DNA of 64,000 bases from Lachnospiraceae bacterium (GTDB taxonomy: Bacteria > Bacillota > Clostridia > Lachnospirales > Lachnospiraceae), in NCBI GenBank assembly GCA_015056815.1, contig SVFN01000005.1, positions 1 to 64,000 on the forward strand. Reading direction: 5' to 3'. The position numbers were made by a program, and so were the translations under genes. The notes under the pieces were generated by a model, which had not been told where the DNA came from, did not search any database, and was given only the letters and a program-made list of their open reading frames with translations. Below, in pieces: positions 17,116-26,530 of the stretch (position 1 is the stretch's first letter; each line of letters starts with the position of its first letter).

Positions 17116-19218
17116 TTATATGCACAGTATCTCTTCGCATTCCTTATAAAGCCGCTGTCTGGAACAGGTATCTTTCGCAAGCAATGCTATCTTCCATTCT
17201 TTTCCTGCTAGAACTGCTTTGGGGATACGGACCACAAACCCCGCAAGCTCCACGTTCTTTTCCTGAGGCAGGATCTTTACCACATCTTTACGATAGCGGT
17301 CCGTCACAGCAAACTTCAGAGTTTCTCCCTGCGCGGATGTTAACAGCAAAAATCTCTGATACCGGCAGTTATCCATTCCCAGCACATAAGACCAGCCTTC
17401 GATCAGGATGATCTGTGAGGTATCTCTGATGTCTGTTCTGTCTTCTTCCCCCGCATGTTCCATAGAAATGGTCAGGCAATTATTCTCCCACTTTGCGGGG
17501 TCTGTGCCTGCATATTTGCTGTAACCGGTTACGACTTCCCTTTTCTCGTATCCAAAGCAGAAACTGCAGTCATAGCCGATCCGGTATCCCGCCAGATTGG
17601 GACTGTAAAAAGGGTCTTTCTCCATATTCGCCACATGAAGTTTTCTTACCTCTTCCTTCTCCTGCAAAAGTCTGAGAAGTTTTTTCTCATCCAGCCTGTC
17701 ATCACCGCGGCTCAGAGATTCATAATGATAAAGCACTACATCATTGCGTACCACATTCCGGTACCCGGCCTCATAAACGCGCATACAGAACTCTACATCA
17801 TTGTAGGCCACCTGGATCTGTTCCGGCATACCACCGACTTTTTCATAAATTGCTTTATCGATCATAAGGCATGCCGCCGTCACACCGATCACATTGTAAT
17901 TCAGATGATTTCTTCCGTAATAATAATCCTCTTTATCCGAGAGATCGATCAGTTTATGAGACGGTCCCACTGTCATATTGGTAATGCCGGTATGCTGGAT
18001 ATGTTTATTGCCCGGATATAAGAGCTTCGCACCCACAGCTCCGGTCTTTTCCTGCATCGCCTGCCCTAACATCCTACTCATCCACTCCGGTTCCAGAATT
18101 CCCATGTCATCATTGAGTAAAAGAATATAACTGCCTTTTGACAGACTTACACCGATATTACACATTCTGGAAAAATTGAATTCCATTGCCTCATAATGAT
18201 AATAAAAGCGTTCTGTCTCTGCCATCTTTTCAATGACAGCCTTGTTTTCTTCCCTGCTTCCATTGTCTATCACGATGATCTCATAATTATCATACAGGGT
18301 CTTTTCCCGCAGGGAGCGGATACAGCGTCTAAGGATCTCCGGATGATCCTTAGACGGAATGATCACGGACACTAACGGCTCTCTGCCTGCCTCCTGTGAT
18401 CCGCTCCCGATAAGATCTGTCCGGTTTTGGGAACTGACTATATCATAACATACAACTCTGTTATTGAGTCCGCTTTCCTCTAATTCCCAGCCGTCTTCCA
18501 TGTGGGCGGCAATATGGCTGCGGATAAAAAACTGCTGTTTGATATGATCAAACCGCGGTTCAAAGCCGTATTCTTTTCCCTTCTGAAAACTGACCCATTC
18601 GTCAGTCACTCCATCTGCAAGATCCTCCCGGTAAGCATGATAGAGGATCTCGGGTATGTGGCCGACTTCTTCCGGCTTGAGCGGCAAAAGCTTCAATACC
18701 AGATCGTATACTCTCTCTAATCCTGTCCCGTCCTTTAATGGTTTCAGATCCGCAATGGCATTCTTTCGTACCGCAAAAAAGCTTCCGAAATAGAAGAAGC
18801 TTAACAACGTATCCGGACTATACTCCGGTTTAAACCAGGGCCATGCGCGCTTTTTATCCCGGCAGATACAATCCTCATCCCCATAAAGCAGCCGTATTCC
18901 CGGCTCTTCCAGAAATGTCTGCACGATCCGTTCCTTCGCTCCAAATGCCAGCTGTCCGTTCTCTTCCGCAAACAAAAGAATATCTGCGGCACTCTCCCAT
19001 GCCCGGTCCATTTCCGTATAAGGGATTGTCTCTATGACAACAGAATCAAACCGGTGCTTTTTGACATCCGGTCTGATCCTGTCTGCCCTTCCTTTTTTTT
19101 CCGCCTCCATGATCCATAAGGCGTACCGGTTCTGCTGCCTGTCAACTTCCCTGCGGTAGCTCTTTTCCCTTCGCTTGATCCGCGACCTGACAAGCATGTG
19201 TTTCAGCTTCGTCAACAC
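17116..19218 (-). CDS. Large GT2 glycosyltransferase with degenerate first GT domain
   Basis: A 700-residue cytoplasmic glycosyltransferase. After a basic N-terminus, residues about 60-215 look like the C-terminal half of a GT-A domain (LLYGDEDCI, KPEYSPDTLLSFFYFG, HIPEILYH) without the usual start. A complete GT2 domain follows (about 275-510: VSVIIPSKDHPEILRRCI, LLLNDDM, GVTAACLMI, VAYNDVEFCMRVYEAGY). The C-terminus (about 550-700) is a beta-rich accessory domain. The GTG start forms a TAGTG overlap with the stop of the preceding 1047-residue transferase, indicating coupling; the next ATG is seven codons in. Donor sugar is unknown. Confidence 0.88.
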   Translation of the reverse strand: MLTKLKHMLVRSRIKRREKSYRREVDRQQNRYALWIMEAEKKGRADRIRPDVKKHRFDSVVIETIPYTEMDRAWESAADILLFAEENGQLAFGAKERIVQTFLEEPGIRLLYGDEDCICRDKKRAWPWFKPEYSPDTLLSFFYFGSFFAVRKNAIADLKPLKDGTGLERVYDLVLKLLPLKPEEVGHIPEILYHAYREDLADGVTDEWVSFQKGKEYGFEPRFDHIKQQFFIRSHIAAHMEDGWELEESGLNNRVVCYDIVSSQNRTDLIGSGSQEAGREPLVSVIIPSKDHPEILRRCIRSLREKTLYDNYEIIVIDNGSREENKAVIEKMAETERFYYHYEAMEFNFSRMCNIGVSLSKGSYILLLNDDMGILEPEWMSRMLGQAMQEKTGAVGAKLLYPGNKHIQHTGITNMTVGPSHKLIDLSDKEDYYYGRNHLNYNVIGVTAACLMIDKAIYEKVGGMPEQIQVAYNDVEFCMRVYEAGYRNVVRNDVVLYHYESLSRGDDRLDEKKLLRLLQEKEEVRKLHVANMEKDPFYSPNLAGYRIGYDCSFCFGYEKREVVTGYSKYAGTDPAKWENNCLTISMEHAGEEDRTDIRDTSQIILIEGWSYVLGMDNCRYQRFLLLTSAQGETLKFAVTDRYRKDVVKILPQEKNVELAGFVVRIPKAVLAGKEWKIALLAKDTCSRQRLYKECEEILCI

Positions 19219-22200
19219 TACTCTCTCTCCCTGAAATCCTCATAAACCAATGAAAGATTTTTATTGTAATAGGGGTCTCCTGCCGCAAGCTCGTCCCCCC
19301 ACAGCTCCATAAAACGTCTGACCTCTCCGTTAAAGCGCTCTACCTTTTCCGGTGTATCCTCGCTGCCGCGGCTTACCGACTCATAATGATAAAGCTGCGC
19401 ATAAGGAGTATAAACGATCAGATACCCCGCCTTACGGATCTTCATGCAAAGATCCACATCATTAAATGCCACTTTATAGGCTTCGTCCAGGCCACCCACT
19501 TCGGCAAATACCTTCTTAGGCATCATCATGCAGGCAGCTGTCACGGCACTTAAGTTCTGCGCCACTACCAGACGCGCAAAATAACCCGGCTCCTCTTTGG
19601 CAAAGTATTTGTGGGAATGTCCTGCCACACCGCCGATCCCTAAGATCACGCCGGCATGCTGGATCGTATCATCCGGATAATAAAGCTTTGCGCCTACGGC
19701 GCCCACATCGCTTCTCTGGGCAAACATCAGCATCTCCTGCAGCCAGTCTTCACTGATAACCTCCATGTCATTGTTCAGCAAAAGAATGTACTCTCCCTTT
19801 GCAAACGAAACCCCGAAATTATTGATGGCAGAGTAATTAAACTCCGACTCCCAGGTCACAACACGGATCCGTTCGTCCGTCAATGTCTCATAATATTCGA
19901 ATGTACTCTTCCTCTCGCTGTTGTTTTCGACCACGATGATCTCAATATTCTGATAGGAAGAGCGCAGTAAGATCGAATCGATACAGCGCTTAAGCAGATC
20001 GATATGATCCTTATTGGGTATGATGATGGAGATCAGCGGCTCCCCTTCGATCTCGTATTTCATACGGTACCAGCTAAGCACCGCGCCATCCTCCACAGTT
20101 CCTTTCAGCCCGACTCTTTTTAAATGCTCCGAAAGAGCACGCTTCGCCGCATCCATACAGTAATCCTTGGCATGGATATCCTGTGCCGTACTCTGTGCAT
20201 GCGCGCGCCAATAGTAAAGGATTTCCGGAATATGCACGATTTTTTCCGCTTTCTCGGTCAGTCTCAGGATCATGTCATAATCCTGACTGCCGTCAAACTC
20301 CTGTCTGAAACCGCCGACCTTCTCATAAAGCTTTCGTGAAAAGACCGTCAGATGGCAGATATAATTGACACTTCTTAGATAATCCGGCGAAAAGTCCGGT
20401 TTGTAGTGCGGATTATAGGCATCGTCGATCGTCTCGTGGAATGTGTTTTCATCTGAATAAAGAAAATCCGCCTTCTGCTCTTTGATTGCTTTATAATTCT
20501 CATACAATGCCGTCGGATGCAGAAAATCATCATGATCGAACAATGCAAAATAATCACCTGTCGCCATCTCCATACAGGCATTCGTATTGCCGGAGATTCC
20601 CGCGTTCTTTTTCAGCTTTTTATAAACAACCCGTTTGTCATGCCATCTGTATTCCCTGCAGATATCCCCTACATAACGATGTTTTCTGTCGCTTCCGTCC
20701 GCAAGGCAAAGCTCAAAATTCTCATAGGTCTGTGTCAGCACCGACTCGATCATCTTACGCAGATACAGCTCCGGCGTATTGTAAAGAGGTACAATGATGC
20801 TGAATTTGATATCCTGTGAGATGCCCTTGATCTCTTCCAGCTGCTTGTCCATTTCCCGAAGGTCGTAAACCAGGGAAATCTCCTTTAGAACATGGAGGTT
20901 CTTGCGAAGCTGCCATTCTCTTGCATTAAAGTCCCGCATTCCCTGAAGCCCTTTGTTCTTCACGAAGCGCTTGGCATTGCGCAATCCTCCGATGATCCAG
21001 TAATGGTGGTGCAAAAATCCCTTGATCCCATCCACCGTCACACGGATCGGCTTGGAAGCCTTAAAGGAAGCAGAAGCGACAAGTTTGTCATATTCAATTG
21101 CTTTCTTAAGCGCCTCACTATAAGCCTCCGAGATTACTTTGTGCTGCTCCAGCGTCGCCGTATAATAATCATAATAGCGCGCCCTGTCCGTGATCAGATC
21201 CTTCACAGCCTCCGGTGTATCTTTTAAAACCATGTCAAGCTGAAGCTCTACATGAAACGTACCGCTCTTACCGTCAAATCCTTCAAAGATCAGATACGGA
21301 TCATCGGTATCAAAGAGAAAATTCTGGGAAGACATGTGCTCCCCGTTGGTATCACAGGACAGTTTCAGATCACTTCTGCCTAAAAGATGCGCCATCTTAA
21401 AATGCAGAATACCGCGGAATTCTCCCGGGTCCACCCGCAGTCTTCTGATCCCCTGCGGCACCGGAATATCGTAGCTGTGCCCTTTTCCACCGATGGGCCA
21501 CACTGTAACAGAATCCTCTTCTTTAAAGTTCTCTTCATCAAAGCCATAATAAACCTTGATCTCGTCCTGTTTCAAAAAGCGTTCCGCCTCATGACGGATA
21601 TGCTCGATATTCATTACTTTACCTGCCACCAGCGGATAAATATTGTTCATGCCAAAGGTCCCGCCCAGGATATAGAGTTGGAAACAGTGCTCCATCTCCT
21701 CAAAAACCGGGATCTCGGCAGGGTCGATCCCCACCCGCGAATAAATCTGTTCTGCCCGCAGCTCACTCCGTTTGGAGGAAGTCAGATAATAATGGATCGC
21801 ACGGTAAATAACGAAGTCCACCGGGATCACAAATTCAAAAGTCCATTCGTAATCAATGATCGTCCAGCCGTCCTCTCCCAGAATGATATTGGGAAAGATC
21901 AGATCGATATTATTGATCAGGGCACCAAATTTCTCTGCTTTAAATTCGGGTCTGCCAAAAACTTCTTCAAAAGCCGCAGTTCGCTCAAAAGGAAGCTGCT
22001 TTCCCAACGAACGGAGTTTTTCCGCAAATTTCTCTATTTCCATGGAGATTTGCACATACTCTCCCTGTACATACAGCTCGTCCAGATAATCCTGAAAATT
22101 ACGTCCGGTCAGATATTCCAGTGAAACATAGCTTCCATCCTCCGACAATGTACACCTGTTGGCATGGATGCCCTGTTCTTCATAGACTTTGGACAATTCC

Positions 22201-22361
22201 CGGTATAAATGGGAAAGATTCCGGATATGCGCTTTGGCTGCTTCACAGGCCGCAACTTTGCGTACCTCTCTGGTTCCCGCCACATCCTGCCAGATGTCTG
22301 TATGGATCTGGAACACTTCGGCGCGTTCATTTGAAAATTTCGAAAAAATCAGCTTCTCCAT
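19218..22361 (-). CDS. Giant tandem GT2 glycosyltransferase with N-terminal kinase-like domain
   Basis: A 1047-residue protein. Residues about 1-260 look like an APH/RIO-type kinase fold: K35, a hinge-like SLEYLTGRNF, the catalytic-loop pattern D153-LIFP-N158, and IDYEW with D170 in the DFG position. A beta-sandwich domain follows (about 270-375) and then a helical linker. The first GT2 domain (about 515-760) has FSIIVPLYN, FDHDDFLHP and a WRAHAQST end; the second (about 775-1020) has ISIIIPNKDH, LLLNNDM and AFNDVDLCMKIRKAGY. An AAGGAG site precedes the ATG. It lies between the methyltransferase gene (19 bp) and the 700-residue transferase. The kinase call rests on motif spacing and is moderate; the GT calls are firm. 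Confidence 0.87.
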   Translation of the reverse strand: MEKLIFSKFSNERAEVFQIHTDIWQDVAGTREVRKVAACEAAKAHIRNLSHLYRELSKVYEEQGIHANRCTLSEDGSYVSLEYLTGRNFQDYLDELYVQGEYVQISMEIEKFAEKLRSLGKQLPFERTAAFEEVFGRPEFKAEKFGALINNIDLIFPNIILGEDGWTIIDYEWTFEFVIPVDFVIYRAIHYYLTSSKRSELRAEQIYSRVGIDPAEIPVFEEMEHCFQLYILGGTFGMNNIYPLVAGKVMNIEHIRHEAERFLKQDEIKVYYGFDEENFKEEDSVTVWPIGGKGHSYDIPVPQGIRRLRVDPGEFRGILHFKMAHLLGRSDLKLSCDTNGEHMSSQNFLFDTDDPYLIFEGFDGKSGTFHVELQLDMVLKDTPEAVKDLITDRARYYDYYTATLEQHKVISEAYSEALKKAIEYDKLVASASFKASKPIRVTVDGIKGFLHHHYWIIGGLRNAKRFVKNKGLQGMRDFNAREWQLRKNLHVLKEISLVYDLREMDKQLEEIKGISQDIKFSIIVPLYNTPELYLRKMIESVLTQTYENFELCLADGSDRKHRYVGDICREYRWHDKRVVYKKLKKNAGISGNTNACMEMATGDYFALFDHDDFLHPTALYENYKAIKEQKADFLYSDENTFHETIDDAYNPHYKPDFSPDYLRSVNYICHLTVFSRKLYEKVGGFRQEFDGSQDYDMILRLTEKAEKIVHIPEILYYWRAHAQSTAQDIHAKDYCMDAAKRALSEHLKRVGLKGTVEDGAVLSWYRMKYEIEGEPLISIIIPNKDHIDLLKRCIDSILLRSSYQNIEIIVVENNSERKSTFEYYETLTDERIRVVTWESEFNYSAINNFGVSFAKGEYILLLNNDMEVISEDWLQEMLMFAQRSDVGAVGAKLYYPDDTIQHAGVILGIGGVAGHSHKYFAKEEPGYFARLVVAQNLSAVTAACMMMPKKVFAEVGGLDEAYKVAFNDVDLCMKIRKAGYLIVYTPYAQLYHYESVSRGSEDTPEKVERFNGEVRRFMELWGDELAAGDPYYNKNLSLVYEDFRERE

Positions 22362-22380
22362 GAAGATTGGCTCCTTGTTA

Positions 22381-23295
22381 TTATTGTAAGATCACTTCAA
22401 AGGAATTGGAATAATAAGGAAACATGCCGTCACGGATGACGGAATCAAATACTTTGCTCTCATCAAACGTGGCAAGTCTCTCATTATCAAAATTGCGCAG
22501 GTTATCATTCAGATCACCCGGTCCCGGAAGGAAGTCATCCGAGTAGATGACATTCGGAAATTTATAATCCGGATAGGGATAGAAAAATTCAATCTGCTCA
22601 AATCCGGCCTCTTGGGCCAGTCTGGTAAGCTCCGGTTTGGAAAACGTACGTACATGCGTCACGCCGCCATATCCTTCGATGCCGTTGTAGTAATCCCCCA
22701 GATGGTCCTCCTTGCAGCCTGCCCAGTATTTCATACCCATCTTATTCTCAATCGCAATGACAATCCTGCCACCGGGTGCCAGATGTTTTTTCATCGTCGC
22801 AAGGAAGGTGTGATATGGCTTATTCGCTGTTATATAACTGCCGCCGTACTCTAAAACACCGATCAGCGTGATCATATCATACTGTTCGGTCAGGGATGCT
22901 TCCACATGCTCAAAATTGCCGAGCTTTATCTCGATATTATCCAGATTTTTATGACGGTTGGCATTGATGAGGCTTCTTAGCCTGGAAAGCTCGATACAGG
23001 TAACCTTCTTTGCTTTCCTTGCCAGAGCTCCCGTAACGGCTCCGCAGCCGGAACCGATCTCTAACACGCTCTCCTGTCCGCTCATGGGAATCCAGCTTAC
23101 GATATTCTCCCGGATATGGGACAAATGATAAAGGATCGGCCAGCTCCGCCTTTCCACAATGATGCGGTTGTACTCTGACTCTTCCGACGTGGAAACGATC
23201 TCCAGAAGTTCGTCTTCCACCGCTCCGTCCGAATAAAAATCTTCGCCGGGATATAAGGTATCGTCCAGTCTGACTTTTCCGACTGTAGTAATCAT
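22381..23295 (-). CDS. Class I SAM-dependent methyltransferase
   Basis: A 304-residue methyltransferase. The Rossmann SAM-binding loop VLEIGSGCGAVTGALA is followed by VTCIELS (acidic ribose ligand), and a YDMITLIGVLEYGGSY post-I/motif-IV stretch. I start at the ATG at 23295, preceded by GGAGG seven bases away; an upstream ATG at 23379 would add 28 residues without a good ribosome site. The gene lies between the ABC ATPase and the kinase/glycosyltransferase. In this setting it may methylate a sugar or a chain end; no substrate motif is visible. Confidence 0.88.
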   Translation of the reverse strand: MITTVGKVRLDDTLYPGEDFYSDGAVEDELLEIVSTSEESEYNRIIVERRSWPILYHLSHIRENIVSWIPMSGQESVLEIGSGCGAVTGALARKAKKVTCIELSRLRSLINANRHKNLDNIEIKLGNFEHVEASLTEQYDMITLIGVLEYGGSYITANKPYHTFLATMKKHLAPGGRIVIAIENKMGMKYWAGCKEDHLGDYYNGIEGYGGVTHVRTFSKPELTRLAQEAGFEQIEFFYPYPDYKFPNVIYSDDFLPGPGDLNDNLRNFDNERLATFDESKVFDSVIRDGMFPYYSNSFEVILQ

Positions 23296-23406
23296 ATTCC
23301 ATCCTCCAAACACTCTGTCATTCTCTGCAGAGTTGTCCCTTAAGCAGCAGAATGCTGTTTGTTTACATAATTCATTCACTCTGGTTTACATAATTTTATC
23401 TGGCAA

Positions 23407-24819
23407 CTATAGTTTTGTTACGCCGTTCTTGGTCATGGAAACCTTTGCATTCATATCGTAATAACCCACCGAATCTTTGTCGGAGATCACGGTAATATTA
23501 CAGACATCATACAGTCTGTGGTAGACCGTAAAATTACCGTCATGGTATCCTGTACAGCCGAAGCTCATCAGATACTCTCCCCCCTGCAGATTCATTTCCT
23601 GCTCATAGGAAATCTCGTAAACGTCTCCGTCTTTCGTGCTCTGCGTGTCCACATGCTCTAACATGGAATTCGTCCCTGTGATCTCTTCCCCTTTTAAATT
23701 CTTGATCGTGTAGGCAAAGATCGGCTCCTGTACGGTCTCATGGAAACGGATCCTCATCTTTACCGTAAAAACAGAACCCTTTATCAGGGAATTGGTAATG
23801 TTACCCTGATCGTCGATCATGGCAAAATCCTCAATCTCGGCCAGCTTGCTCCCATATTCGGAAAGCGCCGGATTTAAGGTCAGGGAATCTTTCCATAAAA
23901 CTCTGCCCTCTGCTGACTGACCGTTTGCAGCCATAGCATTCTTTTTGCCGCCGGATTTCTTTTTATTCTTCTTCCCGGGTTTTTGCGTGCTTCCTGCAGG
24001 ATCTTCCGATTCCGTCTGCGCGTTTGCGATCAGGGAATCCTCTGCATCGTCTTCTTTGAATTCTTCCAGATCGGACTCATCCACCTGATTGACCAGTACT
24101 TTTTTATAAAGGTCGATCATTTCCTTCGGTCCGCCCTCGGCGAGCTTCACTCCCTGGTTTAAGAGCACCACACGGTCACAGTATTTACTGATGCTGCTCA
24201 AGTCATGGCTGACGAACAGGATCGTCTTGCCTAACTTCTTAAACTCCTCGAATTTGTGATAGCATTTGGACTGGAAAAAGACATCTCCCACAGAAAGAGC
24301 CTCGTCCACGATGAGAATCTCCGGATCGATATTGATCGCCACCGCAAATGCCAGCCTTACGAACATACCGCTCGAATAGGTCTTGACCGGCTGGTATACA
24401 TATTCTCCGATATCGGCAAAGGCAAGAATATCGTTTAATTTGGCATCGATCTCTTCTTTGGAAAAACCGATCATGGTACCGTTTAAGTAAACATTCTCGA
24501 TCCCGTTGTATTCCATGTTAAATCCGGCTCCCAACTCCAAAAGAGCGGAGATACGTCCGTTGATATTTACATTTCCCATAGAAGGGTTTAAAACGCCTGT
24601 AATGATCTTCAAAATAGTGGACTTGCCGGAACCATTTGTACCGATAATCCCCACTGTTTCGCCTCTTTTCACATCAAAGCTCACATCGTTTAAAGCGTAT
24701 TTCTCCGTAGCCTTCACATGTCGTCCAAAGCCGAGGGCTTCTTTCATGCGGTCGGAGGGCTTTTCATATAGCTTATATATTTTACTGACGTGATCGATCT
24801 GTATTGCTAAATCTTCCAT
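23407..24819 (-). CDS. Polysaccharide ABC exporter ATPase with C-terminal Wzt domain
   Basis: A 470-residue ATPase of the Wzt/TagH type, which powers export of lipid-linked polysaccharide with the permease at 24929. The nucleotide-binding domain (about 1-245) has Walker A GTNGSGKST (60-68), signature YSSGMFVRLAF and Walker B ILIVDEALSVGD. A charged, low-complexity linker (about 255-305: acidic stretch then KKNKKKSGGKK) connects to a C-terminal beta-sandwich (about 310-465) as in E. coli O8/O9a Wzt, where this domain recognises the capped end of the glycan. TagH-type teichoic acid exporters lack such a domain, so this points to a chain-end-sensing exporter. Confidence 0.92.
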   Translation of the reverse strand: MEDLAIQIDHVSKIYKLYEKPSDRMKEALGFGRHVKATEKYALNDVSFDVKRGETVGIIGTNGSGKSTILKIITGVLNPSMGNVNINGRISALLELGAGFNMEYNGIENVYLNGTMIGFSKEEIDAKLNDILAFADIGEYVYQPVKTYSSGMFVRLAFAVAINIDPEILIVDEALSVGDVFFQSKCYHKFEEFKKLGKTILFVSHDLSSISKYCDRVVLLNQGVKLAEGGPKEMIDLYKKVLVNQVDESDLEEFKEDDAEDSLIANAQTESEDPAGSTQKPGKKNKKKSGGKKNAMAANGQSAEGRVLWKDSLTLNPALSEYGSKLAEIEDFAMIDDQGNITNSLIKGSVFTVKMRIRFHETVQEPIFAYTIKNLKGEEITGTNSMLEHVDTQSTKDGDVYEISYEQEMNLQGGEYLMSFGCTGYHDGNFTVYHRLYDVCNITVISDKDSVGYYDMNAKVSMTKNGVTKL

Positions 24820-24928
24820 ACATTTTTTCCTTTATACCTATCCCTTTGAGTCTTATCCAACTCAAAAGCCTCATATCTGTCTTCATGATTTCTCTTAAAC
24901 AGACGATAGTTTCTTCCTGCACATCGCC

Positions 24929-25750
24929 TTACAACACATCCGCAAAGTGCACCTTAAGTCTCTTAAAGATCACGGTGCCGAGCAGAAAAAAGAACACCAC
25001 CACCAGCCAGAAATACAACGTCAGCCCCGGCATCTCAAAAAACCAGCGCTTGTCGATCAGTGCATCGCGGTATCCGTTTACCACATAGAACATGGGATTG
25101 AGCTTAAAGAAAAACTGAAGGCTCTCATTTTTTACGGTGGATGCAAACGGCCACATAATGGGAGTTGCCCACATGCCGATCTGTAACACGATATTAATGA
25201 TCTGCGACAGGTCACGGAAAAATACCACCACCGAACAGGTTGTATAGCACAAAGCCAATACCAGTATGAACATACAGAAGGAATAATACACCACCTGCAG
25301 CACATACAGATCCGGCAACCGTCCATAACACGCAAACAAAATCAGTACGAATGCCACAAAGAACACATGCACAAACAGTGCAGATAAAATCTTGATGATT
25401 GGCAGGATACTGATTTTAAATACGACCTTTTTTACCAGATAGCTATATTCCAACAATGCATTCGTCCCGCTTCCCAGCGCCTCTGAGAAGAAAAACCAAG
25501 GCACCAGTCCGGCGGACAGCCACAGAACAAACGGAACCGAGATTCCATTTTTGGAAATCTGTGCACCTGCTTTTAAACCCTTTTCAAAAACAAGCCAGTA
25601 CATGACGATCGTCACGATCGGCTGTATAAATGCCCAAATAATGCCAAGATAGGAACCTGCATACTTGGTCTTAAAATCGTTTTTCGCCAGCTTAAAGATC
25701 AGCGCGCGATTATCCCACAGTTCCTTTGGCAAGGATAATATACGTCCCAT
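24929..25750 (-). CDS. Polysaccharide ABC exporter permease (Wzm/TagG type)
   Basis: A 273-residue ABC-2 type permease with six hydrophobic segments. Characteristic stretches are FKTKYAGSYLGIIWAFIQP, the SAGLVPWFFFSEAL amphipathic region and the C-terminal NPMFYVVNGYRD. It forms the channel for the Wzt-like ATPase. I start at the ATG at 25750, with GGAG five bases before it; the longer frame starts in the rfbC-permease gap and has no ribosome site. It lies 109 bp upstream of the ATPase gene. Confidence 0.92.
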   Translation of the reverse strand: MGRILSLPKELWDNRALIFKLAKNDFKTKYAGSYLGIIWAFIQPIVTIVMYWLVFEKGLKAGAQISKNGISVPFVLWLSAGLVPWFFFSEALGSGTNALLEYSYLVKKVVFKISILPIIKILSALFVHVFFVAFVLILFACYGRLPDLYVLQVVYYSFCMFILVLALCYTTCSVVVFFRDLSQIINIVLQIGMWATPIMWPFASTVKNESLQFFFKLNPMFYVVNGYRDALIDKRWFFEMPGLTLYFWLVVVFFFLLGTVIFKRLKVHFADVL

Positions 25751-25792
25751 GTTTTCTCCATTTTCATTTTTACTGTCTTTTATGATGATAAT

Positions 25793-25820
25793 GATTCCGG
25801 TCAGCCAGGCTGCCGGAATC
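25793..25820 (-). other. Intercistronic hairpin between rfbC and the permease gene
   Basis: GATTCCGG and CCGGAATC form a perfect 8-bp stem around an inner CAGC/GCTG stem. No T run follows on the minus strand, so it is more likely an mRNA-processing or stabilising hairpin than a terminator. Confidence 0.6.
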
Positions 25821-25859
25821 CTCATGAGCTTATTCCCTTATGGTCTCGATCTCTTGCAA

Positions 25860-26420
25860 TTACTTACGAAGTGAAGCGATCCCGCCCCATTTGGTATCCT
25901 TTTCGGAAATAGTAAGGTCTTTTTCTGTCATCCCTTCCGGCATCGGCCAGTCAATCCCGATTTTGGGATCCGACCACAGGATCCCACCTTCGTCATTGGG
26001 ATGATAAAAGTCGGTACATTTATAAACAAATTCCGCATAATCGGAAAGTACGATAAATCCATGCGCAAAGTTTTTCGGGATAAAGAACTGCTTTTTGTTT
26101 TCTGCGGACAATCTCACTCCGAACCATTTGCCGTAAGTGGCAGACCCTTCTCTTAAGTCAACCGCAACGTCAAACACTTCGCCGGATACAACACGTACCA
26201 GCTTGTCCTGCGGGAAATTGATCTGGAAATGAAGTCCTCTGAGTACTCCTTTTTTGGAAGCGGACTGGTTATCCTGCACAAACTCCATGTCAATGCCTGC
26301 TTCCTTAAAATCGTTGTAGTTGTAGGTCTCCATAAAATAACCGCGCTCATCTCCGAATACGGTCGGTGTGATCACCTTCAATCCTTCAATCTCACATGTC
26401 TCCACTGTAATCTTTCCCAT
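25860..26420 (-). CDS. rfbC: dTDP-4-dehydrorhamnose 3,5-epimerase
   Basis: A 186-residue RmlC/RfbC cupin that epimerises dTDP-4-keto-6-deoxyglucose at C3 and C5, the third step to dTDP-L-rhamnose. Family motifs are visible: VFGDERGYFMETYN, the catalytic His in LRGLHFQ, the VRVVSGEVFDVAVDLR strand pair and NFAHGF. Length is standard. AAGGAG precedes the ATG. The rfbA, rfbB and rfbD genes are not in this window, so the rest of the pathway must be elsewhere or supplied by the host gene set. Confidence 0.94.
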   Translation of the reverse strand: MGKITVETCEIEGLKVITPTVFGDERGYFMETYNYNDFKEAGIDMEFVQDNQSASKKGVLRGLHFQINFPQDKLVRVVSGEVFDVAVDLREGSATYGKWFGVRLSAENKKQFFIPKNFAHGFIVLSDYAEFVYKCTDFYHPNDEGGILWSDPKIGIDWPMPEGMTEKDLTISEKDTKWGGIASLRK

Positions 26421-26530
26421 TGTAGTACTCCTTATACTTTTAAATTTTTTACTTTTCTTTTCAGTGCTGTTATGCTTCCTCTATTGGCACATTTCCGCCC
26501 GGGCATATGCTTTACGGATCCTGATCCTGA

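Noticed and set aside
23296-23406. Two GTTTACATAATT copies before the methyltransferase gene
   Set aside because: Only two short AT-rich copies about 22 bp apart; not enough for a repeat array or operator claim.
24820-24928. Short TTTGAG/CTCAAA hairpin between permease and ATPase genes
   Set aside because: Stem too short and no T run; likely not functional.
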